Source: Pseudomonas viridiflava (GTDB lineage Bacteria; Pseudomonadota; Gammaproteobacteria; Pseudomonadales; Pseudomonadaceae). From it: DNA of 64,000 nt. Every line of letters begins with the position of its first letter. Position 1 is the first letter of the stretch. A program made the translations under genes and the position numbers. Below the pieces are notes generated by a model. That model did not search any database. It worked only from the letters and a program-made list of their open reading frames with translations, and was not told where the DNA came from. Location of the stretch: positions 1 through 64,000 of the forward strand of contig NZ_UTIQ01000199.1 in the NCBI RefSeq assembly GCF_900582625.1, written 5' to 3'. Of the stretch, positions 14,296-26,949 are shown in pieces.

Positions 14296-15267
14296 ATGTC
14301 TGAACAGCTCAACGCCGGCCTCGATAAGCTAACGCCAACGCCCACCGAGGCCGTCAGCCAACCGGTGAATTGGCAACTGGAGAAAATCGTCGGCGAACTG
14401 CATGCCGTGCGCGCCGAGTGGCGCAGCAGCACGGGCCGTTCGCGGGAGCTGGTGGGGCGCGAATTGCCGTCGCGTCAGGCCATGGCGAATATTCTCGATG
14501 GGCTGATTGGCGCGCTGTTTCCCATGCGGTTGGGGCCGAGCAATCTGCGTCAGGAAAGCGAAGATTTCTACGTCGGCCACACCCTCGACAACGCCCTTAA
14601 CTGCCTGCTGATTCAGGTGCGCCTGGAGCTCGCTTACGCGGCGCGCCAACGCGGCGAAGAGCCTAATGGCGAGGCGGCAGCAGTGGCCATCGTTCGGGAT
14701 TTCGCCAGCGCCTTGCCCGGCATTCGCCGCTTGCTCGACAGCGACGTAATCGCCGCCTACCAAGGCGACCCAGCCGCCCGCAGCGTCGACGAGGTGCTGC
14801 TGTGCTACCCCGGCATTCTGGCGGTGATTCACCATCGCATGGCGCACCATTTGTACCGCGCTGGTTTGCCATTGTTGGCGCGTATCAGTGCCGAGCTGGC
14901 GCACTCGGCGACCGGCATCGATATTCACCCGGGCGCGCAAATTGGCCACAGCTTTTTCATTGATCACGGCACTGGCGTGGTGATCGGCGAAACCGCGATC
15001 ATCGGCAACCACGTGCGCATTTACCAAGCCGTGACCCTGGGCGCCAAACGCTTCAGCGCCGACGAAAATGGCCAGCTGCACAAAGGCCAGCCGCGTCACC
15101 CGATTGTGGAAGACGACGTGGTGATTTACGCCGGCGCCACCATTCTGGGGCGCATCACGTTGGGCAAAGGCTCGACCATCGGCGGCAACGTCTGGCTCAC
15201 GCGCAGCGTGCCGGCCGGCAGCAACGTCACCCAAGCCACGGCGCAAAGCCAACCGGCCGGTCAGTAA
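14296..15267 (+). CDS. epsC: Serine O-acetyltransferase, EpsC/SrpH type
   Basis: This 323-residue protein has a long helical N-terminal half and a left-handed beta-helix C-terminal half with hexapeptide repeats (GIDIHPGAQIGHSFFIDHGTG, VVIGETAIIGNHVRIYQAVTLGA). The catalytic HPG/DHG histidines of serine acetyltransferases are present. It makes O-acetylserine from serine and acetyl-CoA, the precursor of cysteine. It is longer than the housekeeping CysE of about 270 residues, as is typical for the EpsC/SrpH group. It stands alone between a REP hairpin and the AGE isomerase, near the organosulfur operon, which suits a role under sulfur limitation. A palindrome precedes it. Confidence 0.87.
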   Translation: MSEQLNAGLDKLTPTPTEAVSQPVNWQLEKIVGELHAVRAEWRSSTGRSRELVGRELPSRQAMANILDGLIGALFPMRLGPSNLRQESEDFYVGHTLDNALNCLLIQVRLELAYAARQRGEEPNGEAAAVAIVRDFASALPGIRRLLDSDVIAAYQGDPAARSVDEVLLCYPGILAVIHHRMAHHLYRAGLPLLARISAELAHSATGIDIHPGAQIGHSFFIDHGTGVVIGETAIIGNHVRIYQAVTLGAKRFSADENGQLHKGQPRHPIVEDDVVIYAGATILGRITLGKGSTIGGNVWLTRSVPAGSNVTQATAQSQPAGQ

Positions 15268-15351
15268 CGTCTTCTGCAAAACCCGTCAGCCGACCCGCGC
15301 GGCTGACGGTTCCCCGCCTCACATCCGCGCAGCGCCTCTAGCGCGGGCATT

Positions 15352-15369
15352 TGTCACAGACCCGTGACA
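15352..15369. promoter_or_regulatory. TGTCAC-N6-GTGACA operator before the AGE isomerase
   Basis: A perfect 6-bp inverted repeat with a 6-bp spacer lies 61 bp upstream of a TAGAAT -10-like hexamer (15413-15418). The same palindrome occurs 60 bp upstream of TAGAAT before gtsA, implying shared control. Confidence 0.65.
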
Positions 15370-15460
15370 CTTTTCTTGGCACTGAATCGGAATTTCTCGC
15401 TCATACGCTGCGTAGAATTTGGCGCACCTCAACGCCAACCCACTTACACAGGGAACGCCC

Positions 15461-16729
15461 ATGACCGGCGACCGCATCGACGCGAATTTTTCCAGCTGGC
15501 TGCATGCCCCCGCGCACCACGTTTGGTTGCAAACCGAGGGCCTGCGCTTGCTGAGTTTTGCCAAGGCCGCTCGGGTTGAGCAGGGCTTTGCCAACCTCGA
15601 TGCGCAGGGTCGTTTGCCCGCCGATGCGGTGGCCGAAACCATGAACACGGCGCGCATGACCCACAGTTTCGCCATGGCTCATGTGCTGGGCATTCCGGGG
15701 TGTTTGGAGCTGGTTGAGCACGGCGTCGCCGCGTTGCTCGGGCCGTTGAGCGATGCTGAGCATGGCGGCTGGTTTGCGGTGGCTGAACACCGCGACGGCA
15801 ACACCGGCAAAGCCGCTTATTTGCATGCGTTCGTGGCGTTGGCCGCCAGTTCAGCGTTGCAAGCGGGCGCTGCGGGCGCCGGGCAGTTGTTGGCGCAGGC
15901 GGTGCAGATTATTGATGAGTATTTCTGGAGCGAGGAGGAGGGCGCGCTACGCGAATCCTTCGCCCGCGACTGGACCGACGAAGAAGCCTATCGCGGTGCG
16001 AACAGCAACATGCACGGCACTGAAGCATTCCTCGCCCTGGCCGACGCCACCGGCGAAACCCGCTGGCTAGAGCGCGCGCTGCGGATGGTCGAGCGACTGA
16101 TTCATGGCCACGCGGCCGACAACGGCTACGGCGTCATCGAACATTTCGACCGCCAATGGCAGCCGCAACTGGATTACAACCTGGCCAATCCAGCCGATGG
16201 TTTTCGCCCATACGGCACCACGCCCGGCCACGCATTTGAATGGGCCCGGTTGGTGCTGCACCTGGAAGCTTCGCTGCAACGCGCCAACTACGCAGCGCCC
16301 GATTGGCTGCTGCATGACGCCGTTGGGTTGTTCGATGCGGCCTGCCGCTACGCCTGGAATGTCGATGGTGCACCGGGGTTGGTCTACACGCTGGATTGGC
16401 AAAATAAGCCCGTGGTGCGCCCCCGTTTGCATTGGGTGCATGCCGAGGCGAGCGCCACGGCAGCGGCGCTGCTCAAGCGCACGGGCGAGCAGCGTTATGA
16501 AGTGTGGTACCGGCGGTTCTGGGATTTTATCGACGCTTATTTCATCGACCGGGAGCAGGGCAGCTGGCATCACGAACTGGATGTTCATAACGTGCCGTCG
16601 GCCACTATTTGGGCCGGAAAACCGGATTTGTATCACGCGTATCAGGCAGTTTGCCTGCCGCAAATTGGCCTGGCGCCGAGCCTCACAGCCGCGCTGGCCG
16701 AGCTTTCCAGGCTAGTGCCACGAACCTAA
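15461..16729 (+). CDS. AGE-family epimerase/isomerase (YihS-like sugar isomerase)
   Basis: This protein of about 422 residues has the alpha6/alpha6-barrel pattern of N-acylglucosamine 2-epimerase relatives such as YihS and mannose isomerases. Repeated helices carry conserved histidines and acids (ARMTHSFAMAHVLGI, ANSNMHGTEAFLALADAT, TPGHAFEWARLVL, HWVHAEASATAAAL). Such enzymes interconvert aldoses and ketoses, for example mannose with fructose. The start at 15461 has AGGGA 7 nt upstream and skips 14 extra codons. It is followed 126 bp later by the glucose ABC transporter and carries the same promoter palindrome, so it is probably part of the sugar-uptake regulon. The substrate is inferred. 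Confidence 0.83.
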   Translation: MTGDRIDANFSSWLHAPAHHVWLQTEGLRLLSFAKAARVEQGFANLDAQGRLPADAVAETMNTARMTHSFAMAHVLGIPGCLELVEHGVAALLGPLSDAEHGGWFAVAEHRDGNTGKAAYLHAFVALAASSALQAGAAGAGQLLAQAVQIIDEYFWSEEEGALRESFARDWTDEEAYRGANSNMHGTEAFLALADATGETRWLERALRMVERLIHGHAADNGYGVIEHFDRQWQPQLDYNLANPADGFRPYGTTPGHAFEWARLVLHLEASLQRANYAAPDWLLHDAVGLFDAACRYAWNVDGAPGLVYTLDWQNKPVVRPRLHWVHAEASATAAALLKRTGEQRYEVWYRRFWDFIDAYFIDREQGSWHHELDVHNVPSATIWAGKPDLYHAYQAVCLPQIGLAPSLTAALAELSRLVPRT

Positions 16730-16735
16730 AAGTTT

Positions 16736-16753
16736 TGTCACGGAGCTGTGACA
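16736..16753. promoter_or_regulatory. TGTCAC-N6-GTGACA operator before gtsA
   Basis: The palindrome is identical in its arms to the one at 15352 and lies 60 bp upstream of TAGAAT (16796-16801), with no good -35 hexamer. Its centre is at about -63, a class-I activator-like position. Confidence 0.65.
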
Positions 16754-16855
16754 TTTACGCGTCCCTTCGTTACCTCAGGAGCTAAAACGCTTGATTAGAA
16801 TCCATCGCAACGCAAGCTTCCGACTTGCCTGTATAACAACAAGAAGGTACTTCAG

Positions 16856-18148
16856 ATGAACGCGATCAACCGACTCGCCGCTGTTATTTCCCTCGCCTCC
16901 CTATTCCCCCTCAGCGCCCTTGCCGCCGATGCCCCTACAGAGTCCAAAGGCACTGTAGAAGTGGTGCACTGGTGGACGTCTGGCGGTGAAGCCAAAGCCA
17001 TCGACGTGCTGCGCAAATTGGTGGAAAAAGACGGCTACACCTGGAAAGACAGTGCCGTGGCCGGCGGTGGTGGTGCTGCTGCCATGACCGTACTGAAAAC
17101 CCGCGCCGTTTCCGGCAACCCACCTTCCGCCGCCCAGATCAAAGGTCCTGACCTGCAAGACTGGGGCGCCCTCGGTTTGCTGACCGAGCTGGACGATGTG
17201 TCCAAGGCCAATAACTGGGACAAATTGCTGTCCAAAACCGTCGCCGACACCATGAAGTACGACGATCACTACGTGGCCGTACCGGTGAACATTCACCGCG
17301 TTAACTGGCTGTGGATCAACCCCGTCGCGATGAAAAAAGCTGGCATCGACAAGGCGCCGACTACCCTCGACGAACTGTTCGCCGCTGCTGAAAAATTCAA
17401 GGCCGCCGGTTTCATTCCGTTGGCTCACGGTGGTCAACCGTGGCAAGACAGCACCGTCTTTGAAGACCTGGTGCTGAGCATCATGGGTGCTGACGGCTAC
17501 ACCAAAGCGTTCATCGAGCAAGATGAAGACACCCTCACCAGCGCCAAAATGACCGAAGTGTTCAAAGCCCTGAAAAAACTTCAGGGCTATATGGACCCGG
17601 ACGGCACCGGCCAGGACTGGAACCTGGAAGCGGCCAAGGTCATCAACGGCAAAGCCGGCATGCAAATCATGGGTGACTGGGCCAAGAGCGAGTGGAGCGC
17701 GGCAGGCAAGAAAGCCGGCACCGACTTCGAGTGTGTGCCGTTCCCAGGTACGCAAGGCAGCTTCACCTACAACATCGACTCGCTGGCCATGTTCAAGCTC
17801 TCGGCGAAGAACAACACGCCGGGCAACATCGCTGCGCAGAACGAAGTGGCGAAGATCATCCTCGAGCCTGAATTCCAGTACGTGTTCAACCAGAACAAAG
17901 GTTCGATCCCGGTGCGTGACGATTTGGATATGACCAAGTTCGACAGCTGTGGCCAGGCCGCTATGGCCGACTTCAAGGCCGCCGACAAAGCCGGCACCCT
18001 GAAGCCAAGCATGGCCCACAACATGGCGACCTCCCTGGCGGTACAAGGGGCGATCTTCGATGTGGTGACCAACTTCATGAGCGACAAGAACGCCGACCCA
18101 ACCAAGGCCGGTGCGCAGATGGCTTCGGCTATCAAGGCCGCGATGTAA
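16856..18148 (+). CDS. gtsA: Glucose ABC transporter, periplasmic binding protein GtsA
   Basis: This 430-residue protein has a cleavable signal peptide (hydrophobic [19 protein letters not shown]) and the family-1 extracellular sugar-binding fold. Blocks include [15 protein letters not shown] at the mature N terminus, [13 protein letters not shown] and [12 protein letters not shown]. It delivers glucose, and likely mannose, to the GtsBC permease. It is the first gene of gtsABCD. A promoter-like TAGAAT and a TGTCAC-N6-GTGACA palindrome lie upstream. Position and family agree with the glucose system of Pseudomonas; substrate range was not tested here. Confidence 0.93.
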   Translation: MNAINRLAAVISLASLFPLSALAADAPTESKGTVEVVHWWTSGGEAKAIDVLRKLVEKDGYTWKDSAVAGGGGAAAMTVLKTRAVSGNPPSAAQIKGPDLQDWGALGLLTELDDVSKANNWDKLLSKTVADTMKYDDHYVAVPVNIHRVNWLWINPVAMKKAGIDKAPTTLDELFAAAEKFKAAGFIPLAHGGQPWQDSTVFEDLVLSIMGADGYTKAFIEQDEDTLTSAKMTEVFKALKKLQGYMDPDGTGQDWNLEAAKVINGKAGMQIMGDWAKSEWSAAGKKAGTDFECVPFPGTQGSFTYNIDSLAMFKLSAKNNTPGNIAAQNEVAKIILEPEFQYVFNQNKGSIPVRDDLDMTKFDSCGQAAMADFKAADKAGTLKPSMAHNMATSLAVQGAIFDVVTNFMSDKNADPTKAGAQMASAIKAAM

Positions 18149-18280
18149 GTGCTTGACCGCTGCCGGTTCGCCGGCAGCTTTACCTCCAACGCTCTGCTGC
18201 CTCGGCAGCCCCTCGACAACGGCCACGCCTGCGTCGCGGGGAGCGTTTGGACTGAATTTCTCTAAAACTGGGTTATGCCG

Positions 18281-19189
18281 ATGAGCACCGTGGCGGTATT
18301 TAACAAGGCCTCACCGTTCGACACCTTGCAGCGCTGGCTTCCGAAACTGGTCGTCGCGCCGAGCATGTTGCTGATTCTGGTGGGCTTCTACGGATACATC
18401 CTCTGGACGTTCATTCTGTCCTTTACCAATTCCAGCTTCATGCCGAGCTACAAGTGGGTCGGCGTGCAGCAATACGTGCGCCTGCTCGACAACGACCGCT
18501 GGTGGGTCGCGAGTAAAAACCTGGTGCTGTTTGGCGGCATGTTTATCGCCATCAGCCTGATACTCGGCGTGTTCCTCGCGGTGCTGCTGGACCAGCGCAT
18601 TCGCAAAGAAGGCTTCATTCGCACCATTTACCTGTACCCGATGGCGCTCTCGATGATCGTCACCGGTACCGCCTGGAAATGGCTGCTGAACCCGGGCCTC
18701 GGCCTGGACAAAATGCTGCGTGACTGGGGCTGGGAAGGCTTCCGCCTCGACTGGCTGGTGGATCAGGAGCGCGTGGTTTACTGCCTGGTGATCGCTGCCG
18801 TGTGGCAGGCCTCGGGATTTGTGATGGCGATGTTCCTCGCCGGTCTGCGCGGTGTTGATCAATCGATTATTCGCGCCGCCCAGGTCGACGGCGCCAGCCT
18901 GCCAACCATCTACCTGCGCATCGTGTTGCCGAGCCTGCGGCCGGTGTTCTTTAGCGCCTTCATGATTCTGGCGCACATCTCGATCAAGAGCTTCGACCTG
19001 GTGGCGGCAATGACGGCCGGCGGTCCTGGTTACTCGTCCGACCTGCCGGCGATGTTCATGTATTCCTTCACCTTCAGCCGCGGCCAGATGGGCATCGGTT
19101 CAGCCAGCGCCATGCTGATGCTGGGCGCGATCCTGACCATTCTGGTGCCGTACCTGTACTCCGAGCTGCGGAACAAACGCCATGACTGA
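18281..19189 (+). CDS. gtsB: Glucose ABC transporter permease GtsB
   Basis: This inner-membrane permease of about 302 residues has six predicted membrane segments and the EAA-loop motif of binding-protein-dependent permeases (AAQVDGASLPTIYLRIVLPSLRP). It pairs with GtsC and is energised by GtsD. Two in-frame ATGs, 18275 and 18281, are possible; the second fits the usual protein start and has GGG further upstream. The 132-bp gap after gtsA shows no strong terminator, so the genes probably share a transcript. The end overlaps gtsC by 8 bp. Confidence 0.93.
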   Translation: MSTVAVFNKASPFDTLQRWLPKLVVAPSMLLILVGFYGYILWTFILSFTNSSFMPSYKWVGVQQYVRLLDNDRWWVASKNLVLFGGMFIAISLILGVFLAVLLDQRIRKEGFIRTIYLYPMALSMIVTGTAWKWLLNPGLGLDKMLRDWGWEGFRLDWLVDQERVVYCLVIAAVWQASGFVMAMFLAGLRGVDQSIIRAAQVDGASLPTIYLRIVLPSLRPVFFSAFMILAHISIKSFDLVAAMTAGGPGYSSDLPAMFMYSFTFSRGQMGIGSASAMLMLGAILTILVPYLYSELRNKRHD

Positions 19190-20054
19190 TTCCATTGCTG
19201 TAAGCCCAATGGCCCGCCCGTACGGTAAAACGTCGTTCAGCTTCAGCCGCCTGGCGATTTACGTCACCTTGTTCGGCGCCGCCGCCGTGTACCTGGTGCC
19301 GCTGGTGGTGATGCTGCTGACCAGTTTCAAAAGCCCCGACGACATTCGCACCGGCAACCTGCTGAGCTGGCCGCAAATGATCGACGGCATCGGCTGGATC
19401 AAGGCCTGGGACATCGTCGGCGGCTACTTCTGGAACTCGGTGAAAATCACCGTGCCAGCGGTGCTGATCTCCACCTTTATCGGTGCCATGAACGGCTACG
19501 TGCTGTCGATGTGGCGCTTCCGCGGTTCGCAATTGTTCTTCGGTCTGTTGCTGTTCGGTTGCTTCCTGCCGTTCCAGACCGTGCTGCTGCCAGCCTCGTT
19601 CACCCTCGGCAAACTCGGCCTGGCCAACACCACCACCGGCCTGGTGCTGATTCACGTGGTCTACGGCATGGCCTTTACCACGCTGTTCTTCCGCAACTTC
19701 TACGTGGCGATTCCCGATGCCCTGGTCAAGGCCGCGCGCCTCGACGGCGCCGGCTTCTTCACCATCTTCGGGCGGATTCTGCTGCCCATGTCGGTGCCAA
19801 TCATCATGGTCTGCCTCATCTGGCAGTTCACTCAGATCTGGAACGACTTTCTCTTTGGTGTGGTGTTCGCCAGTGGCGACGCCCAACCGATCACGGTGGC
19901 CCTCAATAACCTGGTGAACACCAGCACCGGGGCCAAGGAATACAACGTAGACATGGCGGCGGCGATGATCGCCGGTCTGCCAACGCTGCTGGTCTACATC
20001 GTCGCGGGCAAGTACTTCCTGCGTGGACTCACGGCCGGCGCGGTCAAGGGGTGA
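19182..20054 (+). CDS. gtsC: Glucose ABC transporter permease GtsC
   Basis: This 290-residue permease has six membrane segments and an EAA loop (DALVKAARLDGAGFFTIFGRILLPMS). It forms the transmembrane channel with GtsB. The start overlaps the end of gtsB by 8 bp, indicating translational coupling, and gtsD begins 3 bp after its stop. Confidence 0.93.
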   Translation: MTDSIAVSPMARPYGKTSFSFSRLAIYVTLFGAAAVYLVPLVVMLLTSFKSPDDIRTGNLLSWPQMIDGIGWIKAWDIVGGYFWNSVKITVPAVLISTFIGAMNGYVLSMWRFRGSQLFFGLLLFGCFLPFQTVLLPASFTLGKLGLANTTTGLVLIHVVYGMAFTTLFFRNFYVAIPDALVKAARLDGAGFFTIFGRILLPMSVPIIMVCLIWQFTQIWNDFLFGVVFASGDAQPITVALNNLVNTSTGAKEYNVDMAAAMIAGLPTLLVYIVAGKYFLRGLTAGAVKG

Positions 20055-20057
20055 AAC

Positions 20058-21221
20058 ATGGCAACTCTCGAACTTAAAAACGTCAAGAAAACCTACGGCA
20101 GCGGCTTGCCGGACACCCTCAAAGACATCGAACTGAAGATCGAGTCCGGCGAGTTTCTGATTCTGGTGGGCCCGTCGGGTTGCGGTAAATCGACCCTGAT
20201 GAACTGCATCGCCGGCCTGGAAAATATCACCGGTGGCGGAATTCTCGTCGACGGCGCTGACATCAGCGGCATGAGCCCGAAAGACCGTGACATTGCCATG
20301 GTGTTTCAGTCGTACGCCCTGTACCCGACCATGAACGTGCGCGAGAACATCGCGTTCGGGTTGAAGATGCGCAAGATGAGCGCGGCGGCCATCGAAGAAG
20401 AAGTGTCACGCGTGGCCAAGCTGCTGCAAATCGAACACCTGCTGGCGCGCAAACCGGGCCAGCTGTCCGGCGGCCAGCAACAGCGCGTGGCCATGGGCCG
20501 GGCGCTGGCACGGCGGCCGAAGATTTACCTGTTCGACGAACCGCTGTCGAACCTCGACGCCAAGCTGCGCGTTGAGATGCGCACCGAAATCAAGCTGATG
20601 CACCAGCGCCTGAAAACCACCACCGTTTACGTCACCCACGACCAGATTGAAGCCATGACCCTGGGCGACAAAGTGGCGGTGATGAAAGATGGCGTGGTGC
20701 AGCAATTCGGCACCCCGCAACAGATTTACAACGACCCGGCCAACCTGTTCGTGGCGAGTTTTATTGGTTCGCCACCGATGAACTTTATTCCCCTGCGCCT
20801 GCAACGTCGCGACGGTCGCCTGCTGGCGCTGCTGGATTCCGGCCAGGCGCGTTGCGAGCTGCCGCTGGCCATGCAGGACGAAGGCCTGGAAAACCGCGAA
20901 GTGATTTTGGGCATTCGCCCCGAGCAAATTTGCCTGGCTGCGGCCGGCTCCAGCCTGCCGAGCATTTTGTCCGAAGTGGAAGTGATCGAGCCGACCGGCC
21001 CCGACACCCTGGTATTCGTCAACCTCAACCAAACCAAAGTCTGCTGCCGCCTGGCACCGGACATGGCGCCGCGTGTGGGCGACACCCTGGAGCTGCAATT
21101 CGACCCGGACAAAGTGCTGCTGTTCGACGCCAAGAGTGGAGAGCGCCTGGGGCTGCTGGGAAAGTCGCAACCTGCTGAAAAAGCAGGGCGTGTGACGCGG
21201 TTGATTCCGCGCGAAGGCTAA
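20058..21221 (+). CDS. gtsD: Glucose ABC transporter ATP-binding protein GtsD
   Basis: This 387-residue ATPase is of the MalK/UgpC class. It shows Walker [10 protein letters not shown] (about 36-44), the LSGGQQQR signature, Walker [13 protein letters not shown] and the H-loop (YVTHDQ). A regulatory OB-fold/TOBE domain forms the C-terminal third. It energises GtsBC import of glucose. A REP hairpin (21226-21279) lies just after the stop, ahead of the porin gene. Confidence 0.94.
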   Translation: MATLELKNVKKTYGSGLPDTLKDIELKIESGEFLILVGPSGCGKSTLMNCIAGLENITGGGILVDGADISGMSPKDRDIAMVFQSYALYPTMNVRENIAFGLKMRKMSAAAIEEEVSRVAKLLQIEHLLARKPGQLSGGQQQRVAMGRALARRPKIYLFDEPLSNLDAKLRVEMRTEIKLMHQRLKTTTVYVTHDQIEAMTLGDKVAVMKDGVVQQFGTPQQIYNDPANLFVASFIGSPPMNFIPLRLQRRDGRLLALLDSGQARCELPLAMQDEGLENREVILGIRPEQICLAAAGSSLPSILSEVEVIEPTGPDTLVFVNLNQTKVCCRLAPDMAPRVGDTLELQFDPDKVLLFDAKSGERLGLLGKSQPAEKAGRVTRLIPREG

Positions 21222-21225
21222 GCGC

Positions 21226-21279
21226 ATCGCGGCTAAAGCCGCTCCTACAAAACCGTGTGGGAGCGGCTTTAGCCGCGAT
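21226..21279. repeat. REP hairpin after gtsD
   Basis: ATCGCGGCTAAAGCCGCTCC with TAC at 21226-21248 pairs with 21257-21279 with an 8-nt loop. It separates gtsD from the porin gene and could lower or stabilise expression across the junction. Confidence 0.85.
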
Positions 21280-21298
21280 AGGGCAAACACCAATTTAA

Positions 21299-22615
<1,317 letters not shown>

Positions 22616-22631
22616 TGCCTGAGCGCGGTCG

Positions 22632-23549
22632 ATGAGCCGAAAGACAGTCAGGCCTATCGTGCCGCGCCCGGAACTTGTGGCGGCCAGCGAGCAGATGCGT
22701 ATAGAGGACAACCCTCTGCACGCGCTGCTGGCTGACGCCGGCAAGCCCCTTTTCAGTTGGACGCGCCATCAGGAGCGCGACCTTTTTCTAATCAGCCATC
22801 CCACCTGCGAGGCGGTGTTTAGCCGGCAGGGCGGGCAGTTGCTGCATTTCCAACCGCGCGGCCAACGGCCTTGGCTGTGGTGCGCCGCGCGCTGGCCTAA
22901 ACATGGCGCCATCCGTGGCGGTGTGCCGGTGTGCTGGCCGTGGTTCAGTCGACACCCGACCGAAAGCGGCTGGCCATCCCATGGCTGGGCGCGGCTTAGC
23001 GATTGGGAGTTGATCAGCCATGAAGCCGACGCCACCGGCGTGCGCCTGCATTGGCGGTTGGACTTGTGCGAGTGGCAAGTAGAACTGTTTGCCGAACTGG
23101 GCGCCGAGCTGAAATTGCGCCTGGTCACCCAGCATCAGGACAGCGAACCGTGCCAGCTCAGCCATGCCTTACACGGCTATTGGCGCGTGGGCGACATGGC
23201 GCAAGTGGCGCTGCGCGGCCTGGAGCGCGCGCACGGCTACGACCTGTTATTGCGCGACGACTTCCAGCAAAACAGCCCGCTGCGTTTGGACAATGGCTGT
23301 CACCGCGTGTACCGGCGGGCAGGGCGCATCGACCTGGATGACCAACTGTGGCGGCGCCGGTTACAGATCGACACCAGCGGCGGCGCCAACACCGTGATCT
23401 GGCACCCCGGCGCCCGGCCGCTGGCTGATGTCGGCTGGCATGAAGCGCTGGGGTTCGTGTCGGTGCAGGCGGCGAGTTGCCGGGAAGACAGCGTGACGAT
23501 TGGGCCGGGGGAAGAGGCGGAGTTGCGCTTGCATGTTCGGCTGCTTTGA
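22632..23549 (+). CDS. D-hexose-6-phosphate mutarotase (YeaD-like)
   Basis: This 305-residue protein has the aldose 1-epimerase beta-supersandwich pattern of glucose-6-phosphate mutarotases. Visible blocks are RGGVPVCWPWF, the SHGWAR variant of the usual GHGFAR, LSHALHGYW with a catalytic-type histidine and the late VIWHPG. It would interconvert alpha and beta anomers of hexose-6-phosphates entering the zwf reaction. The gene starts 17 bp after the porin stop, so it belongs to the same unit. No strong ribosome site precedes 22632; ATG 22695 is an alternative. Confidence 0.85.
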   Translation: MSRKTVRPIVPRPELVAASEQMRIEDNPLHALLADAGKPLFSWTRHQERDLFLISHPTCEAVFSRQGGQLLHFQPRGQRPWLWCAARWPKHGAIRGGVPVCWPWFSRHPTESGWPSHGWARLSDWELISHEADATGVRLHWRLDLCEWQVELFAELGAELKLRLVTQHQDSEPCQLSHALHGYWRVGDMAQVALRGLERAHGYDLLLRDDFQQNSPLRLDNGCHRVYRRAGRIDLDDQLWRRRLQIDTSGGANTVIWHPGARPLADVGWHEALGFVSVQAASCREDSVTIGPGEEAELRLHVRLL

Positions 23550-23565
23550 ATCGCGGTGGCGCTGG

Positions 23566-23690
23566 CCCTCACCCCCAGCCCCTCTCGCCTGTCCGGCCGA
23601 CCTAGCGGGCGAGGGGAGCTAATCACCGCATGCCGGGGCAGCTCAGTTCAGTCCCCTCGCCCCTTGGGGAGAGGGCTAGGGTGAGGGGGG
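23566..23690. repeat. Inverted pair of CCCTCACCC-type repeats
   Basis: Two inverted copies of the same motif that builds the array at 1-466 lie between the convergent mutarotase and hexR genes. They can form a long stem-loop and may act as a bidirectional terminator. Confidence 0.75.
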
Positions 23691-23703
23691 CTGCACGCAC
23701 GAT

Positions 23704-24573
23704 TCAGCCCGGATCATCCTCATTCGGATACCGGCTGGCATTCAAACTCTCTTTGATCTTGCGCAAATGCGGCTGGAAATCCACGCCTCGGCGCAGGGTC
23801 ACGCCGGTGGCGAGTACGTCGAGCACGGTGAGCTGGATGATGCGCGAGGTCATCGGCATGTAAATGTCGGTGTCCTCCGGCAGGGGAATATCCACGCTCA
23901 AGGTGCTGGTCTTGGCCAACGGCGAATTGGCCGCCGTCAGGCTCAACACCGAGGCGCCGTTTTCGCGGGCCACGCGCGCCACTTCCACCAGTTCACGGGT
24001 GCGGCCGGTGTAGGAAATGATCACGAACAAATCGCCGGTATGGGCCACCGAGGCGAGCATGCGTTGCATCAGCACGTCGGCATGGGCGGTGACGGCGAGG
24101 TTGAAGCGGAAGAATTTGTGCTGCGCGTCCAAGGCCACGGAGGCGGAGGCGCCGAGGCCGAAAAAGTTGATTTGCCGGGCCTGAATGAGAAGGTCCACGG
24201 CGCGGCTGATTTTCTGCGGATCAAGCTGGCGGCAAGCGCTGTCGAGCGAGGCGATGGCACTGCCAAAAATCTTCTGGGTATAGGCCTCGGGCACATCGTC
24301 GGCTTCCACTGCCCGGCTTACATATGCCGCGCCGCTGGCCAGGCTTTGCGCCAGCTGCATTTTCAGTTCGGGGTAACCGCTGACGCCAAACGAGCGGCAA
24401 AAGCGATTCACCGTCGGCTCGCTCACTTGGGCTTCTTGGGCCAGGGTGGCGATGCTGAAACGGGTGGCCTGTTGCGGACTGCGCAGAATGGCTTCCGCCA
24501 CTTTACGTTCGGCTTTGTTCAGCTCGGCCAGTCGGCTTTGGATCTGCTCCAACAGGTTACGCACGCGTTCCAT
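23704..24573 (-). CDS. hexR: HexR, repressor of central glucose catabolism
   Basis: This 289-residue RpiR-family regulator has an N-terminal HTH_6 domain ([22 protein letters not shown]) and a C-terminal SIS sugar-phosphate-binding domain (about 125-260, with [18 protein letters not shown] and [17 protein letters not shown]). In Pseudomonas it represses zwf, edd and gap operons and is released by KDPG. The start at 24573 has GAGG 7 nt upstream; the longer in-frame extension to 24660 has no support. It is divergent from zwf, and a TTGT-N7-ACAA HexR box lies between them. Confidence 0.95.
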   Translation of the reverse strand: MERVRNLLEQIQSRLAELNKAERKVAEAILRSPQQATRFSIATLAQEAQVSEPTVNRFCRSFGVSGYPELKMQLAQSLASGAAYVSRAVEADDVPEAYTQKIFGSAIASLDSACRQLDPQKISRAVDLLIQARQINFFGLGASASVALDAQHKFFRFNLAVTAHADVLMQRMLASVAHTGDLFVIISYTGRTRELVEVARVARENGASVLSLTAANSPLAKTSTLSVDIPLPEDTDIYMPMTSRIIQLTVLDVLATGVTLRRGVDFQPHLRKIKESLNASRYPNEDDPG

Positions 24574-24693
24574 CTGGTTTCCTCGGTGATACGGGCCAAT
24601 TGCAGCCGCTACGCTTGAGGCGCGGGCAGGGCGGCCTATCCTAACTGTGAGGCCCTGCAAACGGCCACTGTCGACAGTGAGATGGGCAAAATG

Positions 24694-24708
24694 TTGTTTT
24701 GTTTACAA
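24694..24708. promoter_or_regulatory. HexR operator TTGT-N7-ACAA
   Basis: TTGT (24694-24697) and ACAA (24705-24708), separated by 7 nt, match the known HexR consensus TTGT-N7/8-ACAA. It lies 67 bp upstream of zwf and in the hexR promoter, so it should mediate repression of zwf-pgl-eda. Confidence 0.9.
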
Positions 24709-24775
24709 CATTTAAGCTTGATTTCAGCCGGTTAACGCGGTATTTCTTCCAATACTTGATAAAAGAACAAATATC

Positions 24776-26231
<1,456 letters not shown>

Positions 26232-26245
<14 letters not shown>

Positions 26246-26948
26246 ACTGAAATTCCCCGCTGGTGTGCAGGCGTTTAGCCAGGCATCGGCAACACAGCAC
26301 GCACACGACTTGGCCGACGCAGTGGCAGAGGCCCTGAGTACGGCGTTGCGTGAACGTGATTTCGCCAGTTTGGTGGTGTCCGGCGGGCGCAGTCCGGCGG
26401 CGTTTCTCGAAGCGTTGAGCACGCAAAAGCTCGACTGGGCGCGCGTTGTCGTCAGCCTCGCTGACGAGCGCTGGGTGCCCACCGAACACAGCGACAGCAA
26501 CGAAGCGTTGGTAAAACGCCACTTGCTACGCGGCGATGCGGCGCGTGCACATTTCATCGGCTTGTACCGCAGCCCGGCGTCGCTCGACGCTTCGGTGGCC
26601 GGCGCGGAAGTCGCGCTCAGCGAACTGCCGCAACCGATTGATGTGCTGGTGTTGGGCATGGGCGACGACGGTCATACCGCCTCGCTATTCCCCAACAGCC
26701 CGCTGCTGGCCTCGGCCCTCAGCGCCGATTGCCCGCAGCGCTGCTTGCCGATGCTGGCGCCGACCGTGCCCCATCAACGCATCACCCTGACGCTGCCGAT
26801 ACTGCGTTCGGCGCGCTCGATATTTCTCGCCCTGCAAGGCCCGGCCAAGCTGGACACCTTGCAAACCGCATTGGCGGGCGATGACGTTCACGCCATGCCG
26901 ATCCGTGCCTTCCTGCGCTCGCCGCTGTCCATTTACTGGTGCCCCTGA
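26232..26948 (+). CDS. pgl: 6-phosphogluconolactonase
   Basis: This 238-residue lactonase of the NagB/Pgl fold hydrolyses 6-phosphogluconolactone. It shows [13 protein letters not shown], the signature [17 protein letters not shown] and the loop [13 protein letters not shown]. The start at 26232, inside the end of zwf, is preferred because GGAGG lies 8 nt upstream; ATG 26214 would place the ribosome site inside the gene. eda follows one base after the stop. Confidence 0.95.
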
Positions 26949-26949
26949 C

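Noticed and set aside
15352..15369. CRP/Vfr binding site
   Set aside because: The arms read TGTCAC...GTGACA, the opposite half-site order from TGTGA-N6-TCACA, so a CRP/Vfr call is not supported.
24574..24660. 29-residue N-terminal extension of HexR
   Set aside because: No ribosome site or family similarity upstream of 24573, whereas GAGG precedes that ATG; the extension would also cover regulatory DNA.
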